64,000 nt of DNA from Paludibacter sp. (GTDB lineage: Bacteria > Bacteroidota > Bacteroidia > Bacteroidales > Paludibacteraceae), in contig NZ_WASO01000011.1 in assembly GCF_009712605.1 (NCBI RefSeq), positions 1-64,000 on the forward strand, in the 5' to 3' direction. The translations under genes and the position numbers were made by a program. This document shows positions 35,976 to 44,243 of the stretch, in pieces. Below the pieces are notes generated by a model. That model made no database searches. It was not told where the DNA came from and saw only the letters and a list, made by a program, of their open reading frames with translations. Position 1 is the stretch's first letter, and the number at the start of each line of letters is the position of its first letter.

Positions 35976-36069
35976 TAATTTTGTGCTCCCAATCAAGCCT
36001 CTTTAGCTCAGTGGTAGAGCAGCTCACTCGTAATGAGCAGGTCGAGGGTCCAACTCCCTTGAGAGGCTC
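35976..36069. repeat. Right copy of the 94-bp tRNA-Thr direct repeat
   Basis: 93 of 94 bases are identical to 33701-33794. The -7 box is retained but the sequence upstream diverges completely and lacks a -33 TTG. Confidence 0.9.
35997..36068 (+). tRNA. tRNA-Thr (CGT), second copy, T-loop variant
   Basis: Identical to the first copy except T55 to C in the T-loop (36050), giving TCCAACT instead of TTCAACT. U55 is the near-universal pseudouridine site that pairs with the D-loop, so folding or stability may suffer. The promoter is also incomplete. It may be a decaying duplicate. Confidence 0.85.
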
Positions 36070-36075
36070 CACAAA

Positions 36076-36112
36076 AAAACGCGTTGCAAGAAAACTCTTA
36101 CAACGCGTTTTG
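36076..36112. terminator. Bidirectional terminator between tRNA-Thr copy 2 and the lipoprotein gene
   Basis: Arms AAAACGCGTTGCAAG and CTTACAACGCGTTTT. T-runs lie on both sides in the respective directions, so it can serve the plus-strand tRNA and the minus-strand gene at 36129. Confidence 0.8.
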
Positions 36113-36128
36113 TTATATTCTGTATCTG

Positions 36129-36614
36129 CTACTTGACCGGAATAACCAATTTTAAAGGAGCCGTTGTATACTGAGAGGTAGAAACCACAGAAAATGTCAC
36201 TCCTGATGTTTTGGTTGCTTTCTTAGCAAGATATTGTACATTAAAAGTAATGGAACCAATATTAAGATCCGACAGATACAAATAACCTTTGGATATATCC
36301 GTTTGACTATTATTCAAAATACTACCTGCATTAATTGATGCCAGATCAGGGAAAGTAATTGCCGAGTATGTTGTGTCATTTGCAACCTGAACACTTACCA
36401 AAGGATTTGAAAGCCCCTGAGCAATAACACAGAAATTTAAGACATCCCCGACATGCAATGTATCGAGAGTTGATGTGGCTGTAAGATTCACTCCATTTAA
36501 AGAAGTTGCTGCTACACTTATCTGCGGAGAATAATCAGAATCTCCTGCACCGATCTTGCAAGAGGTCAACAAAAACACTCCCAATAAACTAAAAAGAAAT
36601 ATCTGTTTCTTCAT
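36129..36614 (-). CDS. Lipoprotein of unknown function
   Basis: 161 residues. A lipoprotein signal peptide covers 1-19 (FLFSLLGVFLLTSC, lipobox LLTSC). The mature part is Ser/Thr-rich and beta-predicted, with an Ig-like flavour in its regular hydrophobic alternation, but no family was recognised. It stands alone between the tRNA-Thr island and a divergent dehydrogenase gene. Predicted membrane-anchored in the envelope. Confidence 0.75.
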   Translation of the reverse strand: MKKQIFLFSLLGVFLLTSCKIGAGDSDYSPQISVAATSLNGVNLTATSTLDTLHVGDVLNFCVIAQGLSNPLVSVQVANDTTYSAITFPDLASINAGSILNNSQTDISKGYLYLSDLNIGSITFNVQYLAKKATKTSGVTFSVVSTSQYTTAPLKLVIPVK

Positions 36615-36941
36615 ATGATAATAAATTTGATGTTTGGTTAATTATTTCTATCTCTCAAACCTGACATTTGCTTTCGGCAGGACGTAAGAATAGTAAACAC
36701 AAGATAGTTTAATAGACGGTTATTTTGAAGAAATGTTGCATTTGGATCTGTATATTAACTTTTTTTGTCGTATCTATGAGTAAGATGCCGTTTGCCTTTT
36801 TTACAAACAATTGCCACTGAAAAAAGTATTGTATCTTTGCACGGTAAATTCTTCGCGATCATGCAAAATCAGGAAGATTATTTTCCAAAGCATCCCCGTT
36901 GAGAGACTATTTCCCAAACTTAATCGATAATTTTCTTACTT
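36615..36941. other. Divergent intergenic region with the alcohol dehydrogenase promoter
   Basis: 327 bp between two divergently read genes. It holds a strong plus-strand promoter: TTG at 36811-36813, 18 nt, then TATCTTTG at 36832-36839. The transcript would have a leader of about 95 nt. No small gene was recognised. Confidence 0.7.
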
Positions 36942-38093
36942 ATGAATAATTTTGTTTTTCAAAATCCCACAAAGCTTATTTTCGGCAAAGGAACCATCGC
37001 ATCGCTCGCGACTGAAATCCCTGCCGATAAAAAAATATTGATGACCTATGGCGGCGGCAGCATCAAAGCCAATGGAGTATACGATCAGGTAAAAGAAGCC
37101 CTGAAAAATCATTCCGTAACAGAATTTGCCGGTATTGAGCCAAATCCTACTTACGAAACATTGATCAAAGCCGTTGAGATTGTAAAGGAACAAAAAATTG
37201 ATTTCTTGCTGGCAGTAGGCGGCGGTTCGGTAATCGACGGAACCAAATTTATTGCAGCCGCAGTTGTTTACAATGGCGATCCATGGGATCTTTTATTAGA
37301 CCAGAATAAAATTACGGATGCACTTCCTCTGGCTTCGGTATTAACCCTTCCTGCTACCGGCTCGGAAATGAACGGTAACGCGGTTATCTCTAAAAAAGCT
37401 ACCCACGAGAAGCTGGCTTTCGGTAGTATAAAAGCTAATCCGGTTTTCTCCATCCTCGATCCGGAAGTGACATATTCGCTTCCTAAACGGCAGGTTGCAA
37501 ACGGCATTGTAGATACCTTCGTGCATGTTTGCGAACAGTATCTCACTTACCCTTCGCAGGCTATGGTACAGGATCGCTTTGCCGAAGGAATCCTTTCGAC
37601 ACTCACCGAACTGGGAGAGAAGGTTGTCGCCGAAAATACCAATTATGATCTAATGTCTAACTTCATGTACAGCGCGACATTGGCCCTCAACGGATTTATT
37701 GCGATGGGAGTACCTCAGGACTGGGCTACCCACTCCATCGGTCACGAACTTACCGCATTCCACGGTCTGGATCATGCCGTTACGCTGGCAATTGTTCAGC
37801 CGTCGCTTTGGAGAGTTATGCGCGAAGAGAAAAAAGCAAAACTGCTTCAATATGGCGAACGGGTGTGGAACATCACGACAGGTTCGGACGATGAAAAGGT
37901 GGAAGCTGCTATCGCCAAAACGGAAAATTTTTATCGCAGTGTCGGCATTAAAACCAAGCTGAGCGAATACGGAATCGGAAGCGAATCATTTAATAGCATT
38001 GTAGAAAGATTTGAACAACGGGGATGGAAACTGGGCGAAAACGGTACAATTACTCCCGACAAAGTCCGTGAAATCCTGAACGGATGCCTATAA
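36942..38093 (+). CDS. Iron-containing alcohol dehydrogenase (YqhD/butanol-dehydrogenase type)
   Basis: NAD(P)H-dependent reduction of aldehydes, 383 residues, cytosolic. The family's group III dehydrogenase fold shows PTKLIFGKG at 9-17, the nucleotide loop VGGGSVIDGTKF (~91-102), LPATGSEMN, and the metal-ligand region DTFVHVCEQYL and HSIGHELTAFHGLDHA (His ligands). Two of the usual four ligands are clear and Asp in IVDT is a third. In fermenters such enzymes dispose of toxic aldehydes or make alcohols. The preceding promoter is among the best in the window. Confidence 0.94.
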   Translation: MNNFVFQNPTKLIFGKGTIASLATEIPADKKILMTYGGGSIKANGVYDQVKEALKNHSVTEFAGIEPNPTYETLIKAVEIVKEQKIDFLLAVGGGSVIDGTKFIAAAVVYNGDPWDLLLDQNKITDALPLASVLTLPATGSEMNGNAVISKKATHEKLAFGSIKANPVFSILDPEVTYSLPKRQVANGIVDTFVHVCEQYLTYPSQAMVQDRFAEGILSTLTELGEKVVAENTNYDLMSNFMYSATLALNGFIAMGVPQDWATHSIGHELTAFHGLDHAVTLAIVQPSLWRVMREEKKAKLLQYGERVWNITTGSDDEKVEAAIAKTENFYRSVGIKTKLSEYGIGSESFNSIVERFEQRGWKLGENGTITPDKVREILNGCL

Positions 38094-38121
38094 GGCCTGT
38101 TTATTACTAATTTTTGTATCA

Positions 38122-39333
38122 ATGCGCAAACCAATCATCCTCTTCCTGCTCTTCGTTTCAATCGTAAGCGCCGGAGCCGTCACTTTGTCCGACTCGGCTA
38201 AAGTGTCGCTCCTCACCTGTGGCCCCGGTTCGGAGCTTTACGCGAAATTCGGGCATTCCGCTATTCGCATATCCGATCCGGCGAACCATCTTGATATCAG
38301 TTTCAACTATGGATATTTTGACTATAATACCCCGGGGTTTTATTACAAATTTGTCAACGGAGAAACCGACTATCAACTGGGGGTTACCGAAACGTCGGAA
38401 TTTATTCTTGAATACCAGCTCCGACAAATAAACATGTGGGAACAGGTGCTGAACCTGAAACAAAGCGAAAAACAGGCTCTGTTTGACGCATTGGTTGAGA
38501 ATTATAAGCCCGAGCATCGATTCTACCGTTACAATTTTGTTTTCGACAACTGTGCCACACGCCCCCGCGACATGATTATCGGGGCAATCAAGGGGAAAAT
38601 CACGTTCGATAAAAACCTAGAAAAGAAGAAGGAGACCTTTCAGCAACTCATAGATCTCTACACCGTGGATAGCCCGGCTATCCTTTTTGGTATTCACCTG
38701 ATACTGGGAGCCCCTAAAGATAATGTTGCAACCTTTCAGCAAACCATGTTCCTGCCCGAACGGCTGATGCGTGCCGCAGCTACCGCACGGATTCAACGGG
38801 ACAGCGCTATTGTTCCGTTAGTGAGTAGTTCGTCGCAACTGGTTACCGTGCAAGGGAAAGATATAAAACCGGCATTTAATTATATTCCCTGGATTTGCGT
38901 TCTGTTATTGTTAGTAACATTGTGGATTTGCTCAAAAGACAAACGCAATCGCAAGCTCTCGATTTGGTTCGATGCTATTTTATTCGGAATTGGAGGAGCT
39001 GCCGGCTTTATCATATTTTACCTGACATCTTTCTCCGTTCATCCGCTGGTATCTTCCAACTGGAATGTAGTGTGGTTGAATCCACTCTTGCTGTTTTTCG
39101 CGTTTACGGTTTGTTTTCGGCAAACCCGCAAATTTGCATTCTACCTGCAATTTCTATTCCTTGCCTGCGAGGTATTTATGCTGGCTGCCTTGTTTTTGCT
39201 GCCGCAAAACTTTGTGATAGCTGAGATTCTGTTGATTATTGTTTTGGCTTTACGCTCGATTATGTATTTGAGACTGAAAGGAGAATACTTTAGAGGTGTA
39301 GTCATTACAGATGGAAAAGCAAAAAAGAAATGA
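38122..39333 (+). CDS. DUF4105 membrane protein
   Basis: 403 residues. A signal peptide covers 1-19 (LFLLFVSIVSAGA). The DUF4105 domain (about 25-230) has FGHSAIRI, NYGYFDYN and the invariant-looking NFVFDNCATRPRD. The C-terminal third has four to five membrane helices (about 254-385). Family function is not established; the FGH and NCATR elements suggest a cysteine-protease-like (NlpC-like) site facing the periplasm, which is an inference. It starts 28 bp after the dehydrogenase stop, and its stop overlaps a small ATG frame before the next gene. Confidence 0.88.
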   Translation: MRKPIILFLLFVSIVSAGAVTLSDSAKVSLLTCGPGSELYAKFGHSAIRISDPANHLDISFNYGYFDYNTPGFYYKFVNGETDYQLGVTETSEFILEYQLRQINMWEQVLNLKQSEKQALFDALVENYKPEHRFYRYNFVFDNCATRPRDMIIGAIKGKITFDKNLEKKKETFQQLIDLYTVDSPAILFGIHLILGAPKDNVATFQQTMFLPERLMRAAATARIQRDSAIVPLVSSSSQLVTVQGKDIKPAFNYIPWICVLLLLVTLWICSKDKRNRKLSIWFDAILFGIGGAAGFIIFYLTSFSVHPLVSSNWNVVWLNPLLLFFAFTVCFRQTRKFAFYLQFLFLACEVFMLAALFLLPQNFVIAEILLIIVLALRSIMYLRLKGEYFRGVVITDGKAKKK

Positions 39334-39421
39334 AACGAGCATTAAAACAGACATTTAATCCAAAAGACCATGTTCATTGCGAGTTCCATGCGACAACTAA
39401 CTAAAGAATAAAAATGAACGC

Positions 39422-41026
39422 ATGAAATCATTTTGCCTGTATGTAGCATTTTTTATCGGTCTGACAAGTTCAGTGTCTGCCGCGAACGAACCCGAACGAC
39501 CGCGGTTGGTAGTCAATATTGTAATTGACGGGCTTCAGCCGGAACACCTGACCACCCTCTGGAATCTTTTCGACAAAGGAGGTTTTCGCCGTCTTTACAG
39601 TCAGGGAGCTGTTTGCCGCCACACATATTATCCGATTCTTTCGTGCGGAGCCGCAAGCGACTATGCCACTCTGGTCTGTGGCACGCCTCCGTTCTATCAC
39701 GGCATCACCGGGAACCAGTATTACGATCGCACAACTGATAAGCTGGAATTAAGCCTGAAAGACCCTTCAGCTGCCGGCATTGGCACAACAGAAACGCTGT
39801 CTCCGAAACCTTTGCTTGCTTCTACCGTATCAGACGAATTGAAGATGAATAGTGGTGGAAAATCCAGAGTTTTCTCCATCGGAATCAACAGCCATGAAGC
39901 CATCATGCTTGCCGGCCATGCTGCCGATGGAGCAGTGTGGATTGATAACAACTCGGGGCATTTTGCTACCACCTCCTTCTACCCCCTGGGCTTGCCCCGC
40001 TGGGCCGATCAGATGAATGTTGACCATTCGCTAGAAACGACAATACTGGAAGACTGGTTCCCTTTATATCCGATTAATACTTACCTGTTTCCGCCCAAAA
40101 GAAAAGACGCCGCCAGAGGCTTTGTCTATTTCAACACCGGAAAAACAGTTTCGGAACGTGTGCAACATTTCAAGCGCACACCCTTTGTCAACCAGATTGT
40201 AAAAGATGCCGCTCTTAAAGCCGTTGCTACGGAAAAAATGGGAGCCGGCAGCGCAACAGATTATCTCGGACTACAGTTTTCCCTTCAAACAAATGGCGAT
40301 GATGCGTTTGAACTGCTTTCGGCGGAGAAAGAAGACATGTACCTGCGACTGGATAAATACCTCACCGAACTGATTGATAAGATTGATCAAAGCGTCGGGT
40401 TGAGCCACACGTTGTTTGTGGTTACCGGTAGTCAGGGAGAGATTCATTCGCAAAATACGCTGGCCAGTTACAAGATAAGCGGTGGCACATTCGTTCCGTC
40501 AAGTTCGATGGCCTTGCTCAACCTTTACCTGATGGCTGTCTATGGTCAAAATCAGTGGGTTACCGGCTATTTCAACAAAAACATCTATCTCGACCGTAAA
40601 TCTATCGAGAAAAAAGGAATTTCGATGAATGCCATCCAGCAACATTGCGCTGACTTTATGATGGAACTACAGGGAGTACAAACAGCATTCACTACCCAGG
40701 AGATACTTCGTTCGGATGGCAAGGGATATGATGAACAATCGCGAATGAAAAATTCTTATAATAAGAACCACTCCGGAGACGTAGTTTTCACACTGATGCC
40801 GGGATGGGTAGAAGCCGATGCATCAGGGAAAATCATATCGGCGAGCAACCGAAAAGAGTCTTATGTCCCGTTCATCCTGTTCGGTTATTCAATTAACTCA
40901 CAAACCATTACTTCTGCCAATATTACAGACATTGCGCCAACGGTAAGTAATTTACTCCATATTCCCAGTCCGAATGCCTGTATCGGACGAAATCTCATAC
41001 TTGTGTTAAATGAAGTAAAACATTGA
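39422..41026 (+). CDS. Alkaline phosphatase-fold exported protein, active site degenerate
   Basis: 534 residues with a signal peptide (1-20). The type I phosphodiesterase/nucleotide pyrophosphatase fold is evident from VVNIVIDGLQPEHL (metal Asp36), TPPFYHGITGNQYYDR and ITDIAPTVSNLLHIP. However, the usual GHA-type segment is replaced by SDYATLVCGT (79-88, Tyr for His), the ADHG metal motif by TGSQGE, and the late metal His region by ASNRKESYVPF. Activity is therefore doubtful. It may be a pseudoenzyme with a structural or binding role in the periplasm. Next to DUF4105. Confidence 0.75.
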   Translation: MKSFCLYVAFFIGLTSSVSAANEPERPRLVVNIVIDGLQPEHLTTLWNLFDKGGFRRLYSQGAVCRHTYYPILSCGAASDYATLVCGTPPFYHGITGNQYYDRTTDKLELSLKDPSAAGIGTTETLSPKPLLASTVSDELKMNSGGKSRVFSIGINSHEAIMLAGHAADGAVWIDNNSGHFATTSFYPLGLPRWADQMNVDHSLETTILEDWFPLYPINTYLFPPKRKDAARGFVYFNTGKTVSERVQHFKRTPFVNQIVKDAALKAVATEKMGAGSATDYLGLQFSLQTNGDDAFELLSAEKEDMYLRLDKYLTELIDKIDQSVGLSHTLFVVTGSQGEIHSQNTLASYKISGGTFVPSSSMALLNLYLMAVYGQNQWVTGYFNKNIYLDRKSIEKKGISMNAIQQHCADFMMELQGVQTAFTTQEILRSDGKGYDEQSRMKNSYNKNHSGDVVFTLMPGWVEADASGKIISASNRKESYVPFILFGYSINSQTITSANITDIAPTVSNLLHIPSPNACIGRNLILVLNEVKH

Positions 41027-41090
41027 AAAACCCGCTTTTGTATGTAAATTCTTAGAGAAATACTTGTGTGGTAAAACAAATTTTTTTATC

Positions 41091-41098
41091 TACCTTTG
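41091..41098 (+). promoter_or_regulatory. Promoter of the GT5 half-enzyme
   Basis: TACCTTTG matches TAnnTTTG, 38 bp before ATG 41136. Confidence 0.7.
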
Positions 41099-41135
41099 CG
41101 TTGTTTTTTTGACTTAATATACTTATTTCATCAAT

Positions 41136-41951
41136 ATGGGCGAAGCTACCAAAGTATTGTTTATCACGCAAGAAATCACTCCTTACTTGCCTGAATCAGA
41201 AATATCAACCATCTGTCGGCAATTACCGCAGGCGGTTCAGGACGGAGGAAAGGAAATTCGCACGTTCATGCCTAAGTTCGGTTGTATCAACGAGCGCCGT
41301 AATCAACTACATGAAGTACAACGACTTTCAGGGATGAATCTCATTATTGATGATACCGATCACCCTCTCATCATCAAGGTAGCGTCCATTCAGGCAGCCC
41401 GTATGCAGGTTTATTTTATAGACAACGATGACTATTTTCATCACCGCCAAACCGTGGCCGATGAGGATGGGGTGGAATACGAAGATAACAACGAAAGAAC
41501 TATCTTTTTTGCCCGTGGTGTGCTGGAAACCGTAAAGAAACTCCGCTGGACTCCCGACGTGATTCACTGTCACGGATGGATGACGGCCCTGGTTCCTCTT
41601 TACATCAAGAAAGCATATCACGATGATCCTTTCTTCCGCAATTCAAAAATCGTTTATTCTGTTTATAACGACGACTTCAAAACTCCGTTCAAAGAAGGAT
41701 ACGATACGATATTACGTCTTGACGGTGTGGAAGATTCGGATTTGACTTCAATAAAGAATCAATCTGTAGATTTTGTTGCACTTTCGAAACTGGCTCTCGA
41801 TTTTTCAGATGCAGCTATCGAAGGCAGTGAAACCATAAACGCCCAGGTGAAAGAATATGCTTCTGAGAAATTCTCCGATAAGTTTTTGTCACATCAAACC
41901 GCTGAAACCTATATTAAGGCGTACACCGACTTGTATGATAAAGTAATGTGA
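41136..41951 (+). CDS. Half-length glycogen/starch synthase-like GT5 protein
   Basis: 271 residues covering only the N-terminal (acceptor-side) GT5 domain: KVLFITQEITPYLPESE, a VDFVALSKLALDF segment, and IHCHGWMTALVPLY with the His typical of GT5. The GT5 ADP-glucose motif near the start (KxGGL) is absent, and no C-terminal GT-B nucleotide domain is present. It has a complete stop and no frameshift is evident. This short form is known across Bacteroidales, so it is a conserved protein, but catalysis of glucan synthesis is unlikely. Cytosolic. Confidence 0.8.
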   Translation: MGEATKVLFITQEITPYLPESEISTICRQLPQAVQDGGKEIRTFMPKFGCINERRNQLHEVQRLSGMNLIIDDTDHPLIIKVASIQAARMQVYFIDNDDYFHHRQTVADEDGVEYEDNNERTIFFARGVLETVKKLRWTPDVIHCHGWMTALVPLYIKKAYHDDPFFRNSKIVYSVYNDDFKTPFKEGYDTILRLDGVEDSDLTSIKNQSVDFVALSKLALDFSDAAIEGSETINAQVKEYASEKFSDKFLSHQTAETYIKAYTDLYDKVM

Positions 41952-42100
41952 TAAAAACCGGCAAGAGAATACGACAGATAACAATAAATTGTTTAGTTCT
42001 TCACTGATGAAACACTCCGGTCTGGTAACTGATCGCTTCGCTTCCAAAAAAACCGGATACGTGTTCTTTCATTCCTTAATGCTTAACAAATTATTATCAT

Positions 42101-42139
42101 ATGAAGCGAGCATGTTCTCAAAAACATCCAAGAAAATGA
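42101..42139 (+). CDS. Possible leader peptide (MKRAC...), upstream of the DUF4270 gene
   Basis: A 12-codon frame beginning ATGAAGCGAGCATGTTCT. Like the mini-frame before hisIE it opens MKR[TA]C. The bases after it, ending AAAATTATTATTATATG, closely match the sequence upstream of hisIE, with an equal 39 bp from a shared AGTTC-containing block to the main ATG. Translation is unproven. Confidence 0.3.
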   Translation: MKRACSQKHPRK

Positions 42140-42192
42140 TGCTGTTGTAACATGGAGTTCAATATGTTCTTAAACAAGAAAATTATTATTAT

Positions 42193-43572
42193 ATGAAATT
42201 TTTCCTGTATGTAGTATGTGCCGCTACTATTTTGATGTTTTCCTCCTGTTCCGGAGATTATGATTTAGGGACGTCCATTCAGCCCTCCGGAGATGGAATA
42301 GTATTGGGTACTGATACATTTTATGTTAATTCATTCAGCATAAAAACAGGCACGAACAGTTCACCGGCAAGTTGCTCGGCAGACTCGCTTCTGCTGGGGG
42401 AATTGTATGACGCTACATACGGAACAACTCGGGGTGAAATCCTTGCCCAGTTCACTGCCCCCAGCACATTTTCGTTACCAGCCGGAGCTGTAGCCGATTC
42501 GTTGTCATTAACCCTTGTGTTCAATACATGGAAAGGAAACAAACATTCTCCGGTACAAATATCGGCTTACGAAATGGACAAGGGAACTCTCGACTACAAC
42601 ACGACCTATTACACCACCGAAGATGCCTCTAAATATTGTTCAAAAAGCAAACTTCTGGGTTCGCGTATTTCGGTAGCAGTGCCGGATACTTTAAAGGACA
42701 CCGTATCGTACCAACCGCACCTGAAATATAAATTCTCGGCAGATGAGGTCAAAAGATTCTTTCAGGCCGCTAAGGATGGTACTTTTAATAGTCAAAGTTC
42801 ATTTGCAAACTTCTTTAAGGGTATCTACCTGCGCTCCGAATATGGAGATGGCTCTATCTGGAACATTCACCACCTTTACATGACTTTGTACTACAAATAT
42901 CATGCATTTGTGTCCAATAAAGATACGGTTCTTACTTCGGGGCTTATTTTCCCGGCCAGCAAGGATGTGCGTCAGATAGGCCTTATATCGCACAAAGATA
43001 TCATCAGTACCATCGCCAGCGTACCTGACTCGGTCACTTACATTACCTCTCCTGCCGGCATCTACACGCAGGTGAATATTCCTGTCGGACGTATTCTGAA
43101 CAAAGCAAAACAACGTTTCGGCAGTAAAGTGATCAATTTTAATCATGCAGGGATGACTGCCGAAGTTGTTAACAGGGATACAATCAATCCTTACGCGTTG
43201 AAACCGCCGACAACGCTTCTACTGACCCGCAAAGCAAACCTGCTCAATTATCTGAAGAATTACAACTATTCCAGCGATACCCTAATGGTGGCAACTTACA
43301 ACTCGACCAAGCATTGCTATACATTCGACCTTTCTTCTATGCTCTCGGCGAAACTGCATAAATACTATGGAAATTCTGTCATCCCGGCAGATGCAGTTGA
43401 AGAAATGGTATTGGTGCCGATAGAATACACCTTAGCCAGCAGTAGTTCGAGTACAATAACGTCAATAAAACAACAGTCGACTCTTAGCGGAGTACAAATA
43501 CGAAACAAAAAGACCCATGATCCAAAATACGATTCGCCTCTACGAATAAATATACTCTATAACGGATTCTGA
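42193..43572 (+). CDS. DUF4270 domain lipoprotein
   Basis: 459 residues. A lipoprotein signal covers 1-19 (ILMFSSC), and the DUF4270 domain, a Bacteroidota family with no firm function, fills the rest. It opens YDLGTSIQPSGDG and contains CSADSLLLGELYDATYGTTRGEI, a typical family start. The beta-rich body has a carbohydrate-binding or surface-module feel, but this is not proven. It follows the GT5 half-enzyme, an arrangement recurring in Bacteroidales. A strong terminator follows. Confidence 0.85.
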   Translation: MKFFLYVVCAATILMFSSCSGDYDLGTSIQPSGDGIVLGTDTFYVNSFSIKTGTNSSPASCSADSLLLGELYDATYGTTRGEILAQFTAPSTFSLPAGAVADSLSLTLVFNTWKGNKHSPVQISAYEMDKGTLDYNTTYYTTEDASKYCSKSKLLGSRISVAVPDTLKDTVSYQPHLKYKFSADEVKRFFQAAKDGTFNSQSSFANFFKGIYLRSEYGDGSIWNIHHLYMTLYYKYHAFVSNKDTVLTSGLIFPASKDVRQIGLISHKDIISTIASVPDSVTYITSPAGIYTQVNIPVGRILNKAKQRFGSKVINFNHAGMTAEVVNRDTINPYALKPPTTLLLTRKANLLNYLKNYNYSSDTLMVATYNSTKHCYTFDLSSMLSAKLHKYYGNSVIPADAVEEMVLVPIEYTLASSSSSTITSIKQQSTLSGVQIRNKKTHDPKYDSPLRINILYNGF

Positions 43573-43585
43573 CGGGGTTCAGGAC

Positions 43586-43632
43586 AAACAACAGAGGCTG
43601 TCTCGCAATGAGACAGCCTCTGTTGTTTTAAA
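43586..43632 (+). terminator. Strong terminator after the DUF4270 gene
   Basis: A perfect 19-bp stem (AAACAACAGAGGCTGTCTC / complement) with a 5-nt loop at 43605-43609, ending in TTTTAA. The unusually long perfect stem also resembles the palindromic repeats seen at 17200-17378, which share a GAGGCTGTCT-like core. Confidence 0.85.
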
Positions 43633-43991
43633 GAATGAGCTTTTGTGAAAGTCTCAATTAAAGCTAAACCCCCACAAAAGCAATTATATGATAAAATATT
43701 TGTTTATATAATATAAATTAATCTACAAATACAAACGTATTCCTATTTATATTAACACGAATAATTACATTTGCAAAACAAACCGTCTTTATATCAGTAG
43801 CCGCATGAAGAAAGGCTGCCTGATTCTTTTAACTAACCGAAATCGAAAAGTAGCGAAAGAGGCTGTTGGTAAACACCGGCAATGATTTGATCTCCGACTC
43901 TTGCGCAACATACTTTTCAAACAGCCTGTAGACAGCTATAAACAAGTATCGGCAACGAAAGTTATACCGATTGTGAGATAAATACAAGTAA
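43633..43991. other. Intergenic region with a promoter box
   Basis: About 360 bp, A+T-rich in the first half. A plus-strand TACATTTG box is at 43766-43773, 219 bp before the small membrane protein ATG. A short minus-strand frame overlaps it but has no family features. Nothing else was recognised. Confidence 0.5.
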
Positions 43992-44219
43992 ATGAAAAAT
44001 TTACATTCCAATTTCGGTTCACTATCCACAGGGAGGAAAATCTTTCTATCGATAATCATTTTACTGTTATCATTGATCTACGTGCTCTTTTGCCAACAGA
44101 ATCAGATGTATAATTCGTTTGAATTGGGCAAAGCAATTGGGATACAATGCAGGCACTTGATCTTCAATCTGATAGTTATCAGTCTGTGCTATAATTTTTT
44201 CAGATCACTAAAACATTAA
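43992..44219 (+). CDS. Small membrane protein
   Basis: 75 residues with two hydrophobic stretches (about 16-34, KIFLSIIILLLSLIYVLFC, and 57-70, IFNLIVISLCYNFF) joined by a polar loop. No family was recognised. It ends 24 bp before the TraB/GumN gene and could be its operon partner. ATG 43992 follows a promoter box by about 220 bp. Reality of the gene is likely but not certain. Confidence 0.45.
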   Translation: MKNLHSNFGSLSTGRKIFLSIIILLLSLIYVLFCQQNQMYNSFELGKAIGIQCRHLIFNLIVISLCYNFFRSLKH

Positions 44220-44243
44220 GTAACACCTTACAATACTTACAAA

